64,000 nt of DNA, taken from NCBI GenBank assembly GCA_934047225.1, contig OW204005.1:19228396-19292395 (forward strand), in the 5' to 3' direction. This DNA is from Ypsolopha sequella. Its lineage: Eukaryota > Arthropoda > Insecta > Lepidoptera > Ypsolophidae. The notes under the pieces were generated by a model. That model made no database searches, was not told the DNA's origin, and was given only the letters and a program-made list of their open reading frames with translations. The position numbers were made by a program, and so were the translations under genes. Below are positions 21,986 through 33,099 of the stretch, one piece after another (position 1 is the first letter of the stretch; every line of letters begins with the position of its first letter).

Positions 21986-24723
21986 GTAAGACTACATGCC
22001 TGCCGTTTAACTGAGTTAGTTCGGGATGGGTTTGGTGACGTCACATGAATTGACGCGAGACTTCGAGGGAGAAAGACGCGATGTCACTACCCCCGCACCG
22101 CAGGAACCTACTAGAGGCTATGCGAAGTTAATTTTGGTCACTCCAAGCGAAAAAAACGCGCACTGCGAGAGAGGCGTATTGAGGGCGAAATGAAAAAGTT
22201 TATTTTATTGTATAAAAGAACATTGCTGCCATCGCAAAGGTTTTATTGATTTCTAAAAATTTGAATTTCAAATTGTTTTCAATTCAAATGTTGCCATCGC
22301 AAAGTTTCAATAGGTTTCTGTAAATTAGAATTACAACAATTTTGAATTTCAAAATTGAACTTTTTGATAAACTAAAGGATTAAGAATAAGGTTTTGTTGA
22401 ATAACTATTGAGTGAAATTTGAATTTAAGTGTTCCGTTTCGATTTATTAGAAAAAGGTGGCTTTTTCACAATCCGGCTGCGAAACCGCTTTTAAATATTT
22501 CAAATAAAAAAGGCAATGCCGACAGTGCCCGTGCTGCACACATCTCACCTGTTCACGTGACGTTGCAGGTGTCGGCCATCATCGACGTGGACATCGTGCC
22601 GGAGACGTGTCGGAGAGTGAAGCTGCTCAAGCATGGCTCGGACCGACCGCTCGGGTTCTTTATCAGGTGAGTTAATAGGGCATGCTGACGTCGCACAGAC
22701 AAATGTGAACATTGTCGCATATACCATTCATCCATCAGCCCGTATTCGTCCACTGCTGGACATAGGCCTCCCCAGTATTACGCCACTCTTGGCGGTCCTC
22801 AGTCATCCTCATCCAGCCAGTGAGACAATGAGACAACATTAAGCTAACAGTAACATTAATTAAAATTTTGAAAAGTATCAGCTGTAAAAAATGATACGAA
22901 TCTTATCATGGAAATGGATGGCATTTAGGACGAACTGTTTTTGAAAATTTAATTTTAGTTCTCAAACTGACAACAATAACGGAATTTAATACGTAGATGT
23001 AAAACCTAGAAATTTTCAAACAAAAAACAAATAATGGAAATAGCTATTAAATTACCTACAGGCATTATGAACTCATGAATCTGTAAGAAAATTTCGGCAT
23101 TTTCATATGTATTCATTTCATTTCTAGACTCAATTTTCATCTCAATTTTTCCAGAGACGGCACATCAGTCCGAGTGACGCCGCAGGGCGTGGAGCGGACC
23201 GCTGGCATATTCATATCACGCTTAGTGCCCGGGGGGCTGGCAGAGTCCACCGGGCTGTTGGGTGTCAACGATGAAGTGCTAGAAGTCAACGGGATCGATG
23301 TACATAACAAGACTTTAGATCAGGTACGTGTTTTCACACATCCATCAGCCTAGTTCGTCCACTGCTGTACATAAGCCTTTCCAAGACTTTGCCACTCCCG
23401 GCGGTCATCCTGGAAGAATTGCCCATACTCACACACGCTGGGCTGGCGGGTTGGACACCAGCGTGCAATGAAATTATCTTAAATTCTCAAACGCTTAATG
23501 TACTACACATGCTCATTGCCAATCGATGAAATAATAGTTTATGCTACAAGGGCGAAAAGGAATAAATTACGAGGACGATTTAAAACACGAGGTTTTAAAG
23601 CGAGTGTTTTAAACGTAACCGAGTAATTTATTGCTCTTACGCCCGTGTATCATGCTACGTTTTTCAATGCATAGTGTGAGGAAATAAAACAAATATAATC
23701 TTGTGAACTTAAAATTATGATTGGCTCAAAAGGACTGTATCCAGAGCCGTTAAACAGTGGAAAAAAAGTATAACATGTATGGTACACAGGAAAGGCTGCA
23801 GGTTAGCCAACCATTGTAAATAAATAAATAAAATAATAATAATAAAGCCCTAGGGCAAAATAATCGACTTTCTGTTCGGTTTCGATGCATAAAAAGTGGG
23901 CCTTTACGAGCACTTGCATTGAAATGTAATTTATTATTGTTGATAATACTCCTTGTTTATGATTACATATTCAAATCTTTCTGACTTATATCTTCTGTCT
24001 GTTTATTGAATATAGAAACTCACAACCGTAAACTGCGTTTTCTCTTTTAGATTTATTAGATTTATTCTATAAATCCTAATAATTATTCTGTTTGAAAATA
24101 ATAACCGGCAAATCATAATCATTCAATTTTTTTTTATTTATGTTACATTTTTTTTTGTTTTTCATGGGTAGGTCTCCCTATTTAAGTTTGTTAACCTGTA
24201 ATAAGGGAAACCCGCTCTTTCAGCGGATACAGAGTTACATATTTGTATTATATTAAATTTATTAAAATCATAAACGCCAACCCTAAAAAGGAAGTGACAT
24301 TTGCCACGAAAAAGCAACTCTGTCTGCAGTATCTGGTTACAAGACGCTGTTTCAACAACTGTCTTTTCATATTATGAGGATGGCCTACCCTAGCAACTTT
24401 TTTTATCACCCGTCCAGGACAATGACTTCAATGGCAAACACCTTATTTGCCTTTAATAGAGGCGATTATATGTTAGCTCATTGGCACACCCCCGTCACTT
24501 CATAGTCAAGGCTCAAGTTATTTACCTACACTCTCACGCGCGCATCTGGCTTGTCCGCACACGCTTGTGTGTGTGCGTGAGCTAGTCTAGGGCTGGCAGC
24601 AATCGTGTGAGCGTCGTCGCCCGAGAGGGACACAATATAAGTCAGCAACTTATGTGATTCTCTTCCTAAATTTCAGCGTAGTCCAATTTCTGGTTCCCCG
24701 TGGATTAATCAGTATTAAAAAAA

Positions 24724-24784
<61 letters not shown>

Positions 24785-27700
24785 TATACAAGGTTAAATT
24801 CAATTAGTTGGCGAAATTTGAAACATATGTAGAACATGTCCGTATGAATAACTTTTTTTAATAGGATAGTGAAAAATTCTTAAAATTCGTTTTCACCTTT
24901 CCATACTGGACGAGTCAGCTGATCGGAGCAATTTGTATAGGAGGAAGTGAAAAAAAGTTAAGAATTTCGCTTAGCTCCCATACAAACAGTTGTCCATATA
25001 GACTAGTACTACCTTTGTTTTGAGTTTCGCCAAATAATGTTATTTAACCTTATATATGTATATAAATCGTTACGACCTGAATGCCCCGGGGGGTGTCGGA
25101 TGTGTTCCGAGTGTGAACTTTGAAATGCAAGTCACAGTCCACCCACACTCGGTAAACCCGCGTTTCACCTGCAAATATTACGTCCCAACGTGATGGGTGG
25201 TGAGCCTTAATCGAACCTTAATCTCAAGATTAAGAGGCCAGCGTTCTACCCCTGAGTTACCGCTGCTTTTTCGTTACTTTAAAAGTAAATATATATATTT
25301 AAAGTATGCCTAAGCTTAGTAAGTACCTATATAGTTTCGTATGCATAAATGATCATCATATAATTAACAACTACTCAAACATACATTTTGGAAAAAAAAT
25401 GAAAACTTGTCAAAACATGGAAAGTTATAAATACTGATTTTATTGTTCCAAATGCGTTACTGAACGAAATTGTAAGGTTTGATCACGCAATTCTAATTTT
25501 TGAAAAAAAGTTTTCCAGGCATCCATAAACACTGCAATAACGCACCATACTGATTAAAAATCAGTATCGTGATAAAACTTTGTAACAAAACACGCGCGCA
25601 TCAAACGAGTGGTAATCGAGCTCTGCCTGACTCCAGATTTCCACTAACTTGCGGGGGACGTTAAATTCGCGCGGGGAGGTGAGTGTCGCTTCTCTACGTA
25701 GTAATACTTTATATTCTCTGTCATTGGCCTCTTTTTCTTAGACGCGTAATACTAATGATCACGTAGCGAAACAACAAATTGGTGTGTTTTAGCTAATACT
25801 GAAATATTTTGTAGGAAAAAAAAATATAAAAAAAAAATCAAGTTTATGTCTTAACCGTGTTCTTGAAACGAACGTTAGAAAACAAAAATAAAGAGGGTGG
25901 AAAAAAAATTTTTTTGGACAAAAGTATAAATCTCAACACATTGTTTATAAGTAGAATCCCTAGATAAAATATCAATAAATCAAATATATATTTTGCAATA
26001 CAATGAGAGTCCGAATTTCTTCAAACGAATCCTCGAAAGTCTGGCGTTGTTCATGCTCTAGGCTCATGTACAGTCTTAACCGACCCATAGTGAATCTCAA
26101 ACCTAACAAAATTACAACTAGAACCTCAAAAATATTATTTTCAATGCAAGTGCTCTTAAAGGCCCACTTTTTATGCATCAAAACCGAACAGAAAGTCGAT
26201 TATTTTGCCCTAGGGCTTTATTATTATTATTTTTTTTTAATTTGTTTACAATGGTTGGCTAACCTGCAGCCTTTCCTGTGTACCATAGACGTTATACTTT
26301 TTTTTCCACTGTTTAACGGCTCTGGATACAATCCTTTTGTGCCAATCATAATTTAAAGTTCACAAGATTATATTTGTTTTCATTTCCTCACACTATGCAT
26401 TGAAAAATGTAGTATGATACACGGGCGTAAAAGCAATAAATTACTCGGTTACGTTTCTCGTAATCGTCGTTAATCGTCCTCGTAATTTATTCCTTTGCGC
26501 CCTTGTAGCATAAACTACTATTACATGAATGTACTTTGCATTGGATATTGTGTTTTTTTTTTATAATTAGTTTATCAATAACATCCAAAATAATGTGCGC
26601 ACAATTGATAATTTCAATACACTTGTAAACTTATTATGTAACATCCAGGTGACAGATATGATGGTAGCCAACTCGTCCAACTTGATCATCACAGTGCGTC
26701 CCGCCAACCAGCGTGCTGGACTCGCGGCGCCCGAGCCGGCACGGGCGAGCCAGCCCAGCAGCGAGCCGGACGAAGACAGGTAACTTGAACCTTATATCTG
26801 TACACATAAGAGCAATGTTCAACGAACAACCAGCATGCGTTTTTCAGAATACAATAATTGATAAATTCATCATCCACGATATGGAACCCTAGGTACGTGA
26901 GTCTGACTCGCACTTGGCCGGTTTTTTTTAAGTTAGCCAGAGTTGCAAAACGTTTCATAATTTAGGTATTTAAATCTGTGTACATTGATATTCGTCCAAA
27001 CAGTATAAAATATATGCTAATATATACAACATACTAATAATACACAATAACTCGCAAATACAAACAACGTTGACTCGTGATCTTTATTTATCTTTACAGT
27101 AATTGACAGAAAAGCAAACTATGTATCAGTACGTGATTTATATCATCACTCACGTCTTTACACAATATACAGGAATATACAGGATGTTTGGAACATCGAT
27201 GTAGATATTTCCAGGGATGATAAAGAAAGTGATTTTGAAAATTTTTGACTGAATTTTACTATTATGCAAAGTTTTGTAGTTTCCGAGATATAGACATTTT
27301 TCAGTTTTGTCCACTTAAAATTACAAAAAAACCCTATTTAAAGCTAAAAATCTTATTTGATTTGATTTCTTAATATTCTTCTATTGAACAAAAAAACTGG
27401 GTAAATAGGTGTTCAAAAAGAAGTGAAAATAAAACATAAAACGAAATACGGCACGAAGAAACAGATTTATTAATTAAATTGAGTAAAAAAACGAAATATT
27501 TTTTTTTAACCATAAAAAGTGTTTTATTATTTTTTAAATGCAATTTTAAGAAGACAAAACTGAAAAACTTCTATACCTCAAAAACTAAAAAACTTTGCAT
27601 AATAGTAAATTCAGTCAGAAATGTTCAAAATCACTTGCTTTATCATCCCTCAAAATATTTACATCGATGTCCCAAACAACCTGCATACTAATCGAAATGA

Positions 27701-27859
27701 TATCTCCCCAGCAGGCTAGACCAAGATGACCAAGACGAAGTCGTTGACCTCACCGCGGTGACCTTGGATGACCACCCCGACCCCCCTGACCACGCCGACC
27801 CCCCGGCCTACCCGCACAGCCTGCCCAGCAAGGACGACGGCCAGATACTGCACCTCTAG
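21858..27859 (+). CDS. par-6: Par-6 cell-polarity adaptor, 3' five exons (gene partial at 5' end)
   Basis: Coding exons: 21858-21985, 22569-22666, 23155-23323, 26649-26779 and 27715-27859 (stop TAG at 27857-27859), all GT/AG bounded with matching phases; they give about 223 residues. Par-6 is a cortical scaffold that joins aPKC, Cdc42-GTP, Crumbs and Lgl. Visible: a semi-CRIB (ISNPHDF then [12 protein letters not shown]), then a PDZ domain with carboxylate-binding loop [29 protein letters not shown] and [18 protein letters not shown], then a Ser/Pro/Asp-rich tail ending GQILHL. The aPKC-binding PB1 domain is missing: its exons must lie upstream of 21858 and I found none in the window. The family match is strong and long. 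Confidence 0.95.
22569..22666 (+). CDS. par-6: par-6 exon: CRIB-PDZ junction and PDZ beta strands
   Basis: The acceptor gttgcag precedes and the donor GTGAGT follows. Reads [20 protein letters not shown] then [13 protein letters not shown], including the PDZ peptide-binding loop PLGFFI. Confidence 0.95.
22729..22825 (-). mobile_element. RTE-like 3' tail fragment (ccatcagcccgtattcgtcc type)
   Basis: Matches the tail at the right end of the 61755-62162 composite in inverted orientation (gtattcgtccactgctggac, ttacgccactcttggcggtc). Lies in a par-6 intron. Confidence 0.6.
22826..23105 (-). repeat. Dispersed repeat, inverted relative of 58080-58322
   Basis: gagacaacattaagctaaca ... catgaatctgtaagaaaatt is the approximate reverse complement of the 58-kb copy. 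No open frame. Lies in a par-6 intron. Confidence 0.65.
23155..23323 (+). CDS. par-6: par-6 exon: PDZ core
   Basis: The acceptor tttttccag precedes and the donor GTACGT follows. Reads [20 protein letters not shown], then [15 protein letters not shown] and [13 protein letters not shown], the centre of the Par-6 PDZ domain. Confidence 0.95.
23337..23455 (-). mobile_element. Truncated SINE-like repeat in par-6 intron
   Basis: Tail part of the 7344 family (catcagcctagttcgtccac to cacacgctgggctggcgggt). It starts 13 bp after the par-6 donor at 23324. Confidence 0.7.
23535..23925 (-). repeat. Dispersed 395-bp repeat, inverted copy 2
   Basis: Reverse complement of the 21385-21782 repeat, with the same termini (tagtttatgctacaagggcg ... 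gcctttacgagcac). Confidence 0.8.
23926..24720. other. Intron sequence, no gene recognised
   Basis: Contains a fragment (gtaacctgtaataggagagg-like, near 24165-24235) that also occurs at 31870 and 37964 in the duplicated units. Otherwise unremarkable. Confidence 0.35.
24722..24788. repeat. (AT)n microsatellite
   Basis: About 65 bp of alternating AT/TA, ending at the left edge of the neighbouring MITE. Confidence 0.95.
24787..25053. mobile_element. TA-flanked MITE in par-6 intron
   Basis: Starts tacaaggttaaattcaatta and ends with an inverted match (atttaaccttata); the subterminal ttggcgaaa/tttcgccaa pair is also inverted. It sits in the AT microsatellite, a natural TA target. Confidence 0.75.
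25075..25275 (-). mobile_element. tRNA-derived SINE, minus strand
   Basis: On the minus strand it starts with a tRNA-like head (gcggtaactcaggggtagaa) followed by the SINE body (acgggtgg... gtgaaacgcgggtttacc). Ends cccggggggtgtcgg when read on plus. Confidence 0.7.
25276..26139. other. Intron sequence with one dispersed repeat
   Basis: 25920-26085 is the inverted copy of the 11103-11275 repeat. The remainder has no recognisable feature; the frames at 25972-26356 fall on repeats. Confidence 0.45.
26140..26527 (+). repeat. Dispersed 395-bp repeat, copy 3
   Basis: Direct copy of 21385-21782, with a deletion in the aaaacactcgctacg part. Lies about 120 bp before the par-6 PDZ-end exon. Confidence 0.8.
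26649..26779 (+). CDS. par-6: par-6 exon: PDZ end and linker
   Basis: The acceptor acatccag precedes and the donor GTAACT follows. Reads [20 protein letters not shown], then an Ala/Pro/Ser-rich linker ending EPDEDR. Confidence 0.95.
27178..27686. mobile_element. MITE in the last par-6 intron
   Basis: Starts tacaggatgtttggaacatc and ends with the inverted match gatgtcccaaacaacctgca. Longer inner arms also pair (ctattatgcaaagttttgta with its reverse near 27590). Its right end lies 26 bp before the NAGNAG acceptor. Confidence 0.75.
27715..27859 (+). CDS. par-6: par-6 last exon with NAGNAG acceptor
   Basis: The intron ends CCCCAGCAG. Splicing after the second AG gives Arg-Leu-Asp-Gln; splicing after the first adds one residue (Ser-Arg-Leu-Asp-Gln). 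Both keep the frame. The exon is Asp/Pro-rich and ends [10 protein letters not shown] then TAG. Confidence 0.9.
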
Positions 27860-28028
27860 TACATAGATGTCATACTGGAGAGGTATAGAAGAGGGAAGCA
27901 GTGAGTTTTGTGCTCTATTGCGTTGGACTAAGAGTGAACATTCTTCGCAATAAAATGTAAGGTTCAAAGTGGTGAACAACTGTTGGAAGGATCTGTAGAA
28001 ATAAAGTGCTTTTGCCTGAATTATCAAG
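27860..28028 (+). other. par-6: par-6 3' UTR with candidate polyadenylation signals
   Basis: AATAAA occurs at 27949-27954 and 28000-28005. A TTAA element starts at 28029, so the 3' UTR either ends before it or runs into it. Confidence 0.6.
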
Positions 28029-28430
28029 TTAAGGGGCTGCACAATGCTAAAATTCAGTCCTGCTCTAACGCGTTTGTTTTTTGACTCTCTATCCTGCTCT
28101 AATCAGATGCCGCGCACGCAAAACTTCAGTTATTTAGAAATCGCGGCTCCATTAGGACATTAACCATAATTTCTTTATGTAATAAAGTTTTTTTTTCTAG
28201 TTAGTATCTGCGTTTTGAAACATGGAAACTGAATCGCTTTTTTCGTAAAATTCATGCTTTTTTTAATTAATGTAATTAATGGAAGATTGAAAGTATGTTT
28301 ATTTATAAAGTGTAATTAATAATTGTCTTCAGTCAAAAAACATGCCATATTTTTTTCAAATTTTTACGATCTACATCGACGGAACTGAATCCAATACAAA
28401 ACAGATGTTTAGCATTGTGGAGCCCCTTAA
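28029..28430. mobile_element. TTAA-flanked (piggyBac-type) MITE, compact copy
   Basis: TTAA, then ggggctgcacaatgctaaa, with inverted end tttagcattgtggagcccc then TTAA (28427-28430). It is the same family as 1285-3697 and shows the sequence without the 146-bp array. Confidence 0.85.
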
Positions 28431-29234
28431 GGCGGATGATCAAAGGCAATTTTCATACAAATTTGTGGGAACAAATAACGACGACAGAAATATTATCATT
28501 TCGTTCTGTTACTTTTTTCTACAAGTTTCATTAATATTATTAAAACTCGCGTGAGCTGGCATACTAAATTATTATTACATACGGCTTGAACACTCACGTG
28601 TGATTTTGTTGACTTTTTACACCCGCGAAAAATCTGTTCTTTTATAAACAAAACATCTTTGGAGTCTAATTCTGCTATTTAAAATTTTCGCACATTGGAT
28701 TAAGAAAGTTTTAAATGGCAAAATTAGATTATAAAACATTTTGTTTGGAAAAAAAACTGATTATTCGCTGGTGTAATATTAATGGAACTTAATTATTACA
28801 TACGGCTTGAACACTCACGTGTGATCGTTGTTGACTATAAGCCAACTGTTTCACCGATACAATTTCGGCATTATCAAGGCAGCTGCCAGTGCCCGTTTGA
28901 CAACGACGGTGAACGCCGCGTCTTCGTGCTAAGAACGACACTCGCCTGGATAATGCCGAAATTGTATCGGTGAAACAGTTGGCATATAGTCAACAGCAAT
29001 CACACGTGAGTGTTCAAGCCGTTTGTAATAATTAAGTTCCATTAATATTACACCAGCGAATAATCGTTTTTTTTTTCCAAACAAAATGTTTTACAATCTA
29101 ATGTTGACATTTAAAACTTTCTTAATCCAATGTACGAAAATTTTAAATAGCAGAAATGAAATTTATAATACAGCTGTCCTCGTTATTGGTTCCCAAAAAT
29201 TTGTATAAAAATTGCCTTGGACCATCCACCTTAA
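28427..29234. mobile_element. 808-bp fold-back element flanked by TTAA
   Basis: The left end ttaaggcggatgatcaaagg and right end gaccatccaccttaa are inverted; the arms pair almost over the whole length around a centre near 28905 (ccaactgtttcaccgataca with its reverse at about 28950-28971). It shares the TTAA at 28427-28430 with the preceding element. A shorter relative lies at 45781-46110. Confidence 0.85.
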
Positions 29235-29850
29235 AGAGTAATCGTCGGTGGTTGTACGAGTTTTTGACTGTTCAGTCGACACTCGACAACCCTCCGTTAC
29301 CATGGCGACCGCTGCCAATAAAATAATCGCGACGTGTTGACTCTTTTATTGGTATAGGATTTGTTAATTGGCCTATGGAAGTGTTATGCTGTACTTGAGA
29401 TAAGTAAGGTTTTCATGCAATGTTTAATGGGGTAACTGGTTATGTTTTATGGGGTAACTGCATATGTTTATGGGGTAACTGTATACGGAAAAGATATATA
29501 AATGTTTTCGAAGTTAATATGTACTTTATACAATGTGTAAAAAGGTCTAATTTACTTTGCAAACACATTTTTGTATTTAAATGAAATTACGAGTTTTTTT
29601 ATTCCATATTTAGTATTTTATTTAAATAATTGTCAAAATCATGTATTCTCTTTAGTATTATTTTATTTTCTGTCTATAGAACTCTGCTATTGCAATTTCT
29701 GTGGACGGTTAAGATATTGGCGAGGTATTTTATACTTTATAATGTTCTTGTTAGAATGCAAAATTGAATGGCAATCAATCATTCCATATTTGCATCGAAA
29801 TTATTGATGTCTTGTACAGAAAAATATAAAATATTGAAATGATACTCAAT

Positions 29851-30260
29851 GAGGGCTACTATCGACGTCAGGTGGCGCCACTGAGGCGACAGGTATAGAG
29901 AAACGTCAAATGCCCGCGAAACGCTTTTGTTAGTTATTTGTGTATTAGTCGACATAAATTCATAGTTTCAGGTTTATTATTCAAGGTACGGTGCAATGAA
30001 AGTAAATGAATTAAGATTAGAGCTAAAGAAAAGAGGGACTAAAACAAAACTTAAGTCTTCCTTTCGTTTTGGAACATAACGGAACTGCACATCATTGCGG
30101 CATTGTTTATTCGCATTTAAGAAAGAAAAAAAAAATAATATTATATGGATAAGCAAAACAAAAAATCGAACTTCTATGTAAATCTAACCTAACAAACCTT
30201 TGACATATACCTTACGTGCCAGTGGCGCCAACTGGTGGCCTTTATAAAAGTAGACCCCAT
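29851..30260. mobile_element. 410-bp insert present only in duplication unit 1
   Basis: Unit 2 reads straight across this point (gatactcaat|ccttatgagc at 36421-36440). The insert has ends gggctact / agtagaccc and inverted ggtggcgccactg / cagtggcgcca near them, as in a DNA-transposon MITE. I see no clear target duplication, so loss from unit 2 remains possible. Confidence 0.75.
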
Positions 30261-30321
30261 TCTTATGAGCTCGACATATTTTATCAACATTCCATGTAAG
30301 ACTAAACAATGTTACTATTTA

Positions 30322-30567
30322 TACAGGGTGTTAATATGAATTTGCGGAAGTCGAAAACTGGCGATACTAAGCGTCCATACAAACAAGTTTCTGTGAAAAA
30401 AAAACTTGTTGTTTCATACATTTTGGTTGGGTATTTATGTAACATTTCTATGGAACAGCTGATTTTTTTTTCACGATTCGAGAGTTGGGTCCATGGTTAA
30501 AGTTGTTCGTATGGACGAGTACTATCGCCAGTTTCCGGCTTCGGCAACTTCATCTTAACACCCTGTA
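30322..30567. mobile_element. TA-flanked MITE (tacagggtgttaatatgaa)
   Basis: Inverted ends tacagggtgttaatatgaa / ttcatcttaacaccctgta with TA on both sides; subterminal actggcgata pairs with its reverse. Duplicated at 36492-36739; relatives at 32405-33099, 38490-39030 and 50780-51447. Confidence 0.85.
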
Positions 30568-30661
30568 TAGAAAACAAGAGATGGGTAAATCAAATGTCTA
30601 ATAACTATGCTTTTATTATATAGCTTACAGCGGAATCCATCACTTTGGATTCTCTTAAAAT

Positions 30662-31108
30662 TATTAAATAGGTTGTCAACTTCGCGCTTACCGCGCCCAC
30701 GGGGTACAGGGGTTGGCGGGTACGAGGTAGCACGCGACTTAGTGTGCAGGGCCGTGCGCAAGGCATTCCAAGTACACAAGTATGACATTGACAACTTTAA
30801 AATATCATAGAGTCTACAAAAGATCCATTTTACAGTGCTCCCAAAGTAATAATGCGCATACAAATCTTCGCCACTGTTCGGCAAAGTTCGTATTTCCTTA
30901 CACTTTCTATACAATCAATACGGTCACGTGGTACGTCCGGTCGCTCGGCTATAGATTTGTATGCGCATTTTTACTTTGGCAGCACTGTACTGTAATACCC
31001 TTATCTATGGAGCGACCTCTCCGGCACTTTGGTCCACCCCACGCGTCGTGCTCGCTCACCCTCCCGCAATAGGCACGGTAGGCGCGGTAGGCACGAATTT
31101 GACAACCT
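30662..31108. mobile_element. MITE with GC-rich arms, carrying a nested MITE
   Basis: Inverted ends aataggttgtcaacttcg / ggcacgaatttgacaaccta. Inside, at 30832-30989, is a second palindromic element (tacagtgctcccaaagtaat ... agcactgta). Duplicated at 36840-37344 with the nested one at 37006-37163. Confidence 0.75.
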
Positions 31109-31191
31109 ATAGTCACATTTAGAAACAAATTGCGCAGTCGGTAAGCAAACCGTGTAAGCAAGATGTCGCAGAATCAATTGAACTCTAAATA

Positions 31192-31484
31192 ACTACGGTG
31201 TAACTACAAAACGGTGTTTAACTTTAGACAGTGTTTAAATCTGTTGCTGTCACTCTTTTACAGTATGAAAGAAAAGGCGACAACAACAGATTTAAACACT
31301 GTCTAAAGTTAAACACCGTTTTGTAGTAACACAGTAAATAACTACGGTGTAACTACAAAACGGTGTTTAACTTTAGACAGTGTTTAAATCTGTTGCGGTC
31401 ACTCTTTTACAGTATGAAAGAAAAGGCGACAACAACAGATCTAAACATTGTCTAAAGTTAAACACCGTTTTGTAGTAACACGGC
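31192..31484. repeat. Two tandem copies of a 143-bp palindrome
   Basis: Each copy pairs ctacaaaacggtgtttaact with its reverse complement around tcactcttttacagtatgaa. The copies are 31192-31334 and 31342-31484; unit 2 has only one (37421-37563). Confidence 0.85.
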
Positions 31485-32404
31485 TATGCTTTTATTTTTA
31501 AATCCGAAACATAAAAATACTTTAATGTCACCAAATTGTCGCTTTGTCATTTAATGTTTACCTTGAATCGGACATTATTAACTTTGGCATCAGTCCAAAA
31601 TAAAACAGTAGTTAGGATTAAAGTAAATATGTACAGGCCATTGAAGATTAAAATATTCGTTGAACAATAAGATTTCCGAACGACCGAAAGAAGTTTAGTG
31701 AATTCTAATGAATGAAGAAAAACAAAATTTATCAAATGTACAGTTGAGATCACATCAAGTTAGACACTTACAGTACTAAGTTAGCCCCTATAGTGAAGGA
31801 TCTAAGATAGGTACAGAGTCCAATGTGTATTCAAAATTCATTTATTGTTTACAATTCACACTTTACATGTTTTGGGACTCCCCTTTTAGGTTTAGTAACC
31901 TGTAATAGGAGAGGCCCGCTCTTTCTATGGATATGAATTTAAACATTTTTAAACTAAGGAAAAAATATGAAAAATATAATTTAGAAGAAATTAATTACTT
32001 AGCTAATTGTTCTATATGAATAACTATATAATGTCATTTCATTTACTTTTTCTTACCAACAAAATTTTGAAAAAATTATATAATATTAATAATAATAAAT
32101 GATAAAGGGCAGACAGATGACAAAGGAGTTATATTAGAAAGTGCATGACTATAGGTTGATGTAATCTCCACTGTACATGTAATGGGCACTGTCAGCATTG
32201 CCCGGGGCAAGTTGCGTAGGTATTTAGGTTTAGTTATCTAGAAATGTAGCTGCGTGGGTCCTTTTTCTAGGTGTGACATCACAATCAACCTGAATCACCC
32301 AACATGTGAGGTTGTTGAATCGACTTTTCTTGGGCAATGTTAGCATTGTACAGCTTGGCAAAAAATAAGGGCGCTTCACCACACATGTGGTCACACTACA
32401 AGTA
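31485..32404. other. Duplicated sequence, no gene recognised
   Basis: AT-rich. Includes a gggactccccttttaggttt fragment seen elsewhere in the window. Confidence 0.35.
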
Positions 32405-33099
32405 TAAGGGTGTTAAGATGATGTTGCTGAAGCCGGAAACTGGCGATGGTATAGTATGTTTCAAATACCAAGGTCCCATTGCACTTTAGACAGTCATTAG
32501 GCGTTAACAATAGGATTAGTGATAACAAAAAATAAAGTACGTTTCAAATACCAAGGCCCTATTGCACTAGAAACTTAACAATGGGGCTCATAATGTTTGC
32601 CTTTTGTTATCTAATTTGGATCACTTCAAATTGGCACGCGTATCTGGCCAGGTATCTTTTGTTATCACTAATTCTATTGTTAACGCCTAATGACCGTCTA
32701 AAGTGCAATGGGGCCTTGGTATTTGAAACGTACTATATGAAAAAATGAAAATATCAAGCCAATATGAAAAAATCAAGAAATAGAGAGAGAAAAAAAACCT
32801 TTCATACATTTTGGTTAAGTAGTGTAACCTTGCTATTTGCTATGCAACAGCAAATTTATTTTTTGCGATTTGAAGGTTGATTCCCTAGTAAAAGTTGTTC
32901 GTATAGACGAGTACTATCGCCAGAAAAAAAAAAACGTTGTTTCATACATTTTGGTTGAGTAGGTATGTAACTTTTCTATTCAACAGCTGATTTGTTTTTT
33001 CGCGATTTGAGTGTTGGCTCCATAGTAAAAATTGTCCGTATATATGAGTACTATCGCCAGTTTCCGGCTTCCGCAACATCATCTTAACACCCAGTATAC
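32405..33099. mobile_element. MITE of the gggtgttaa family with nested palindromic element
   Basis: Outer ends agggtgttaagatgatgttg / atcatcttaacacccagta. The nested element 32449-32741 has inverted ends gtttcaaataccaaggtccc / aatggggccttggtatttga. Duplicated at about 38490-39030 with the nested part at 38543-38825. Confidence 0.7.

Noticed and set aside
30607..31161. Short frames on both strands rich in Arg/Pro
   Set aside because: They lie in the arms of a GC-rich MITE and recur in unit 2 only through the duplication.
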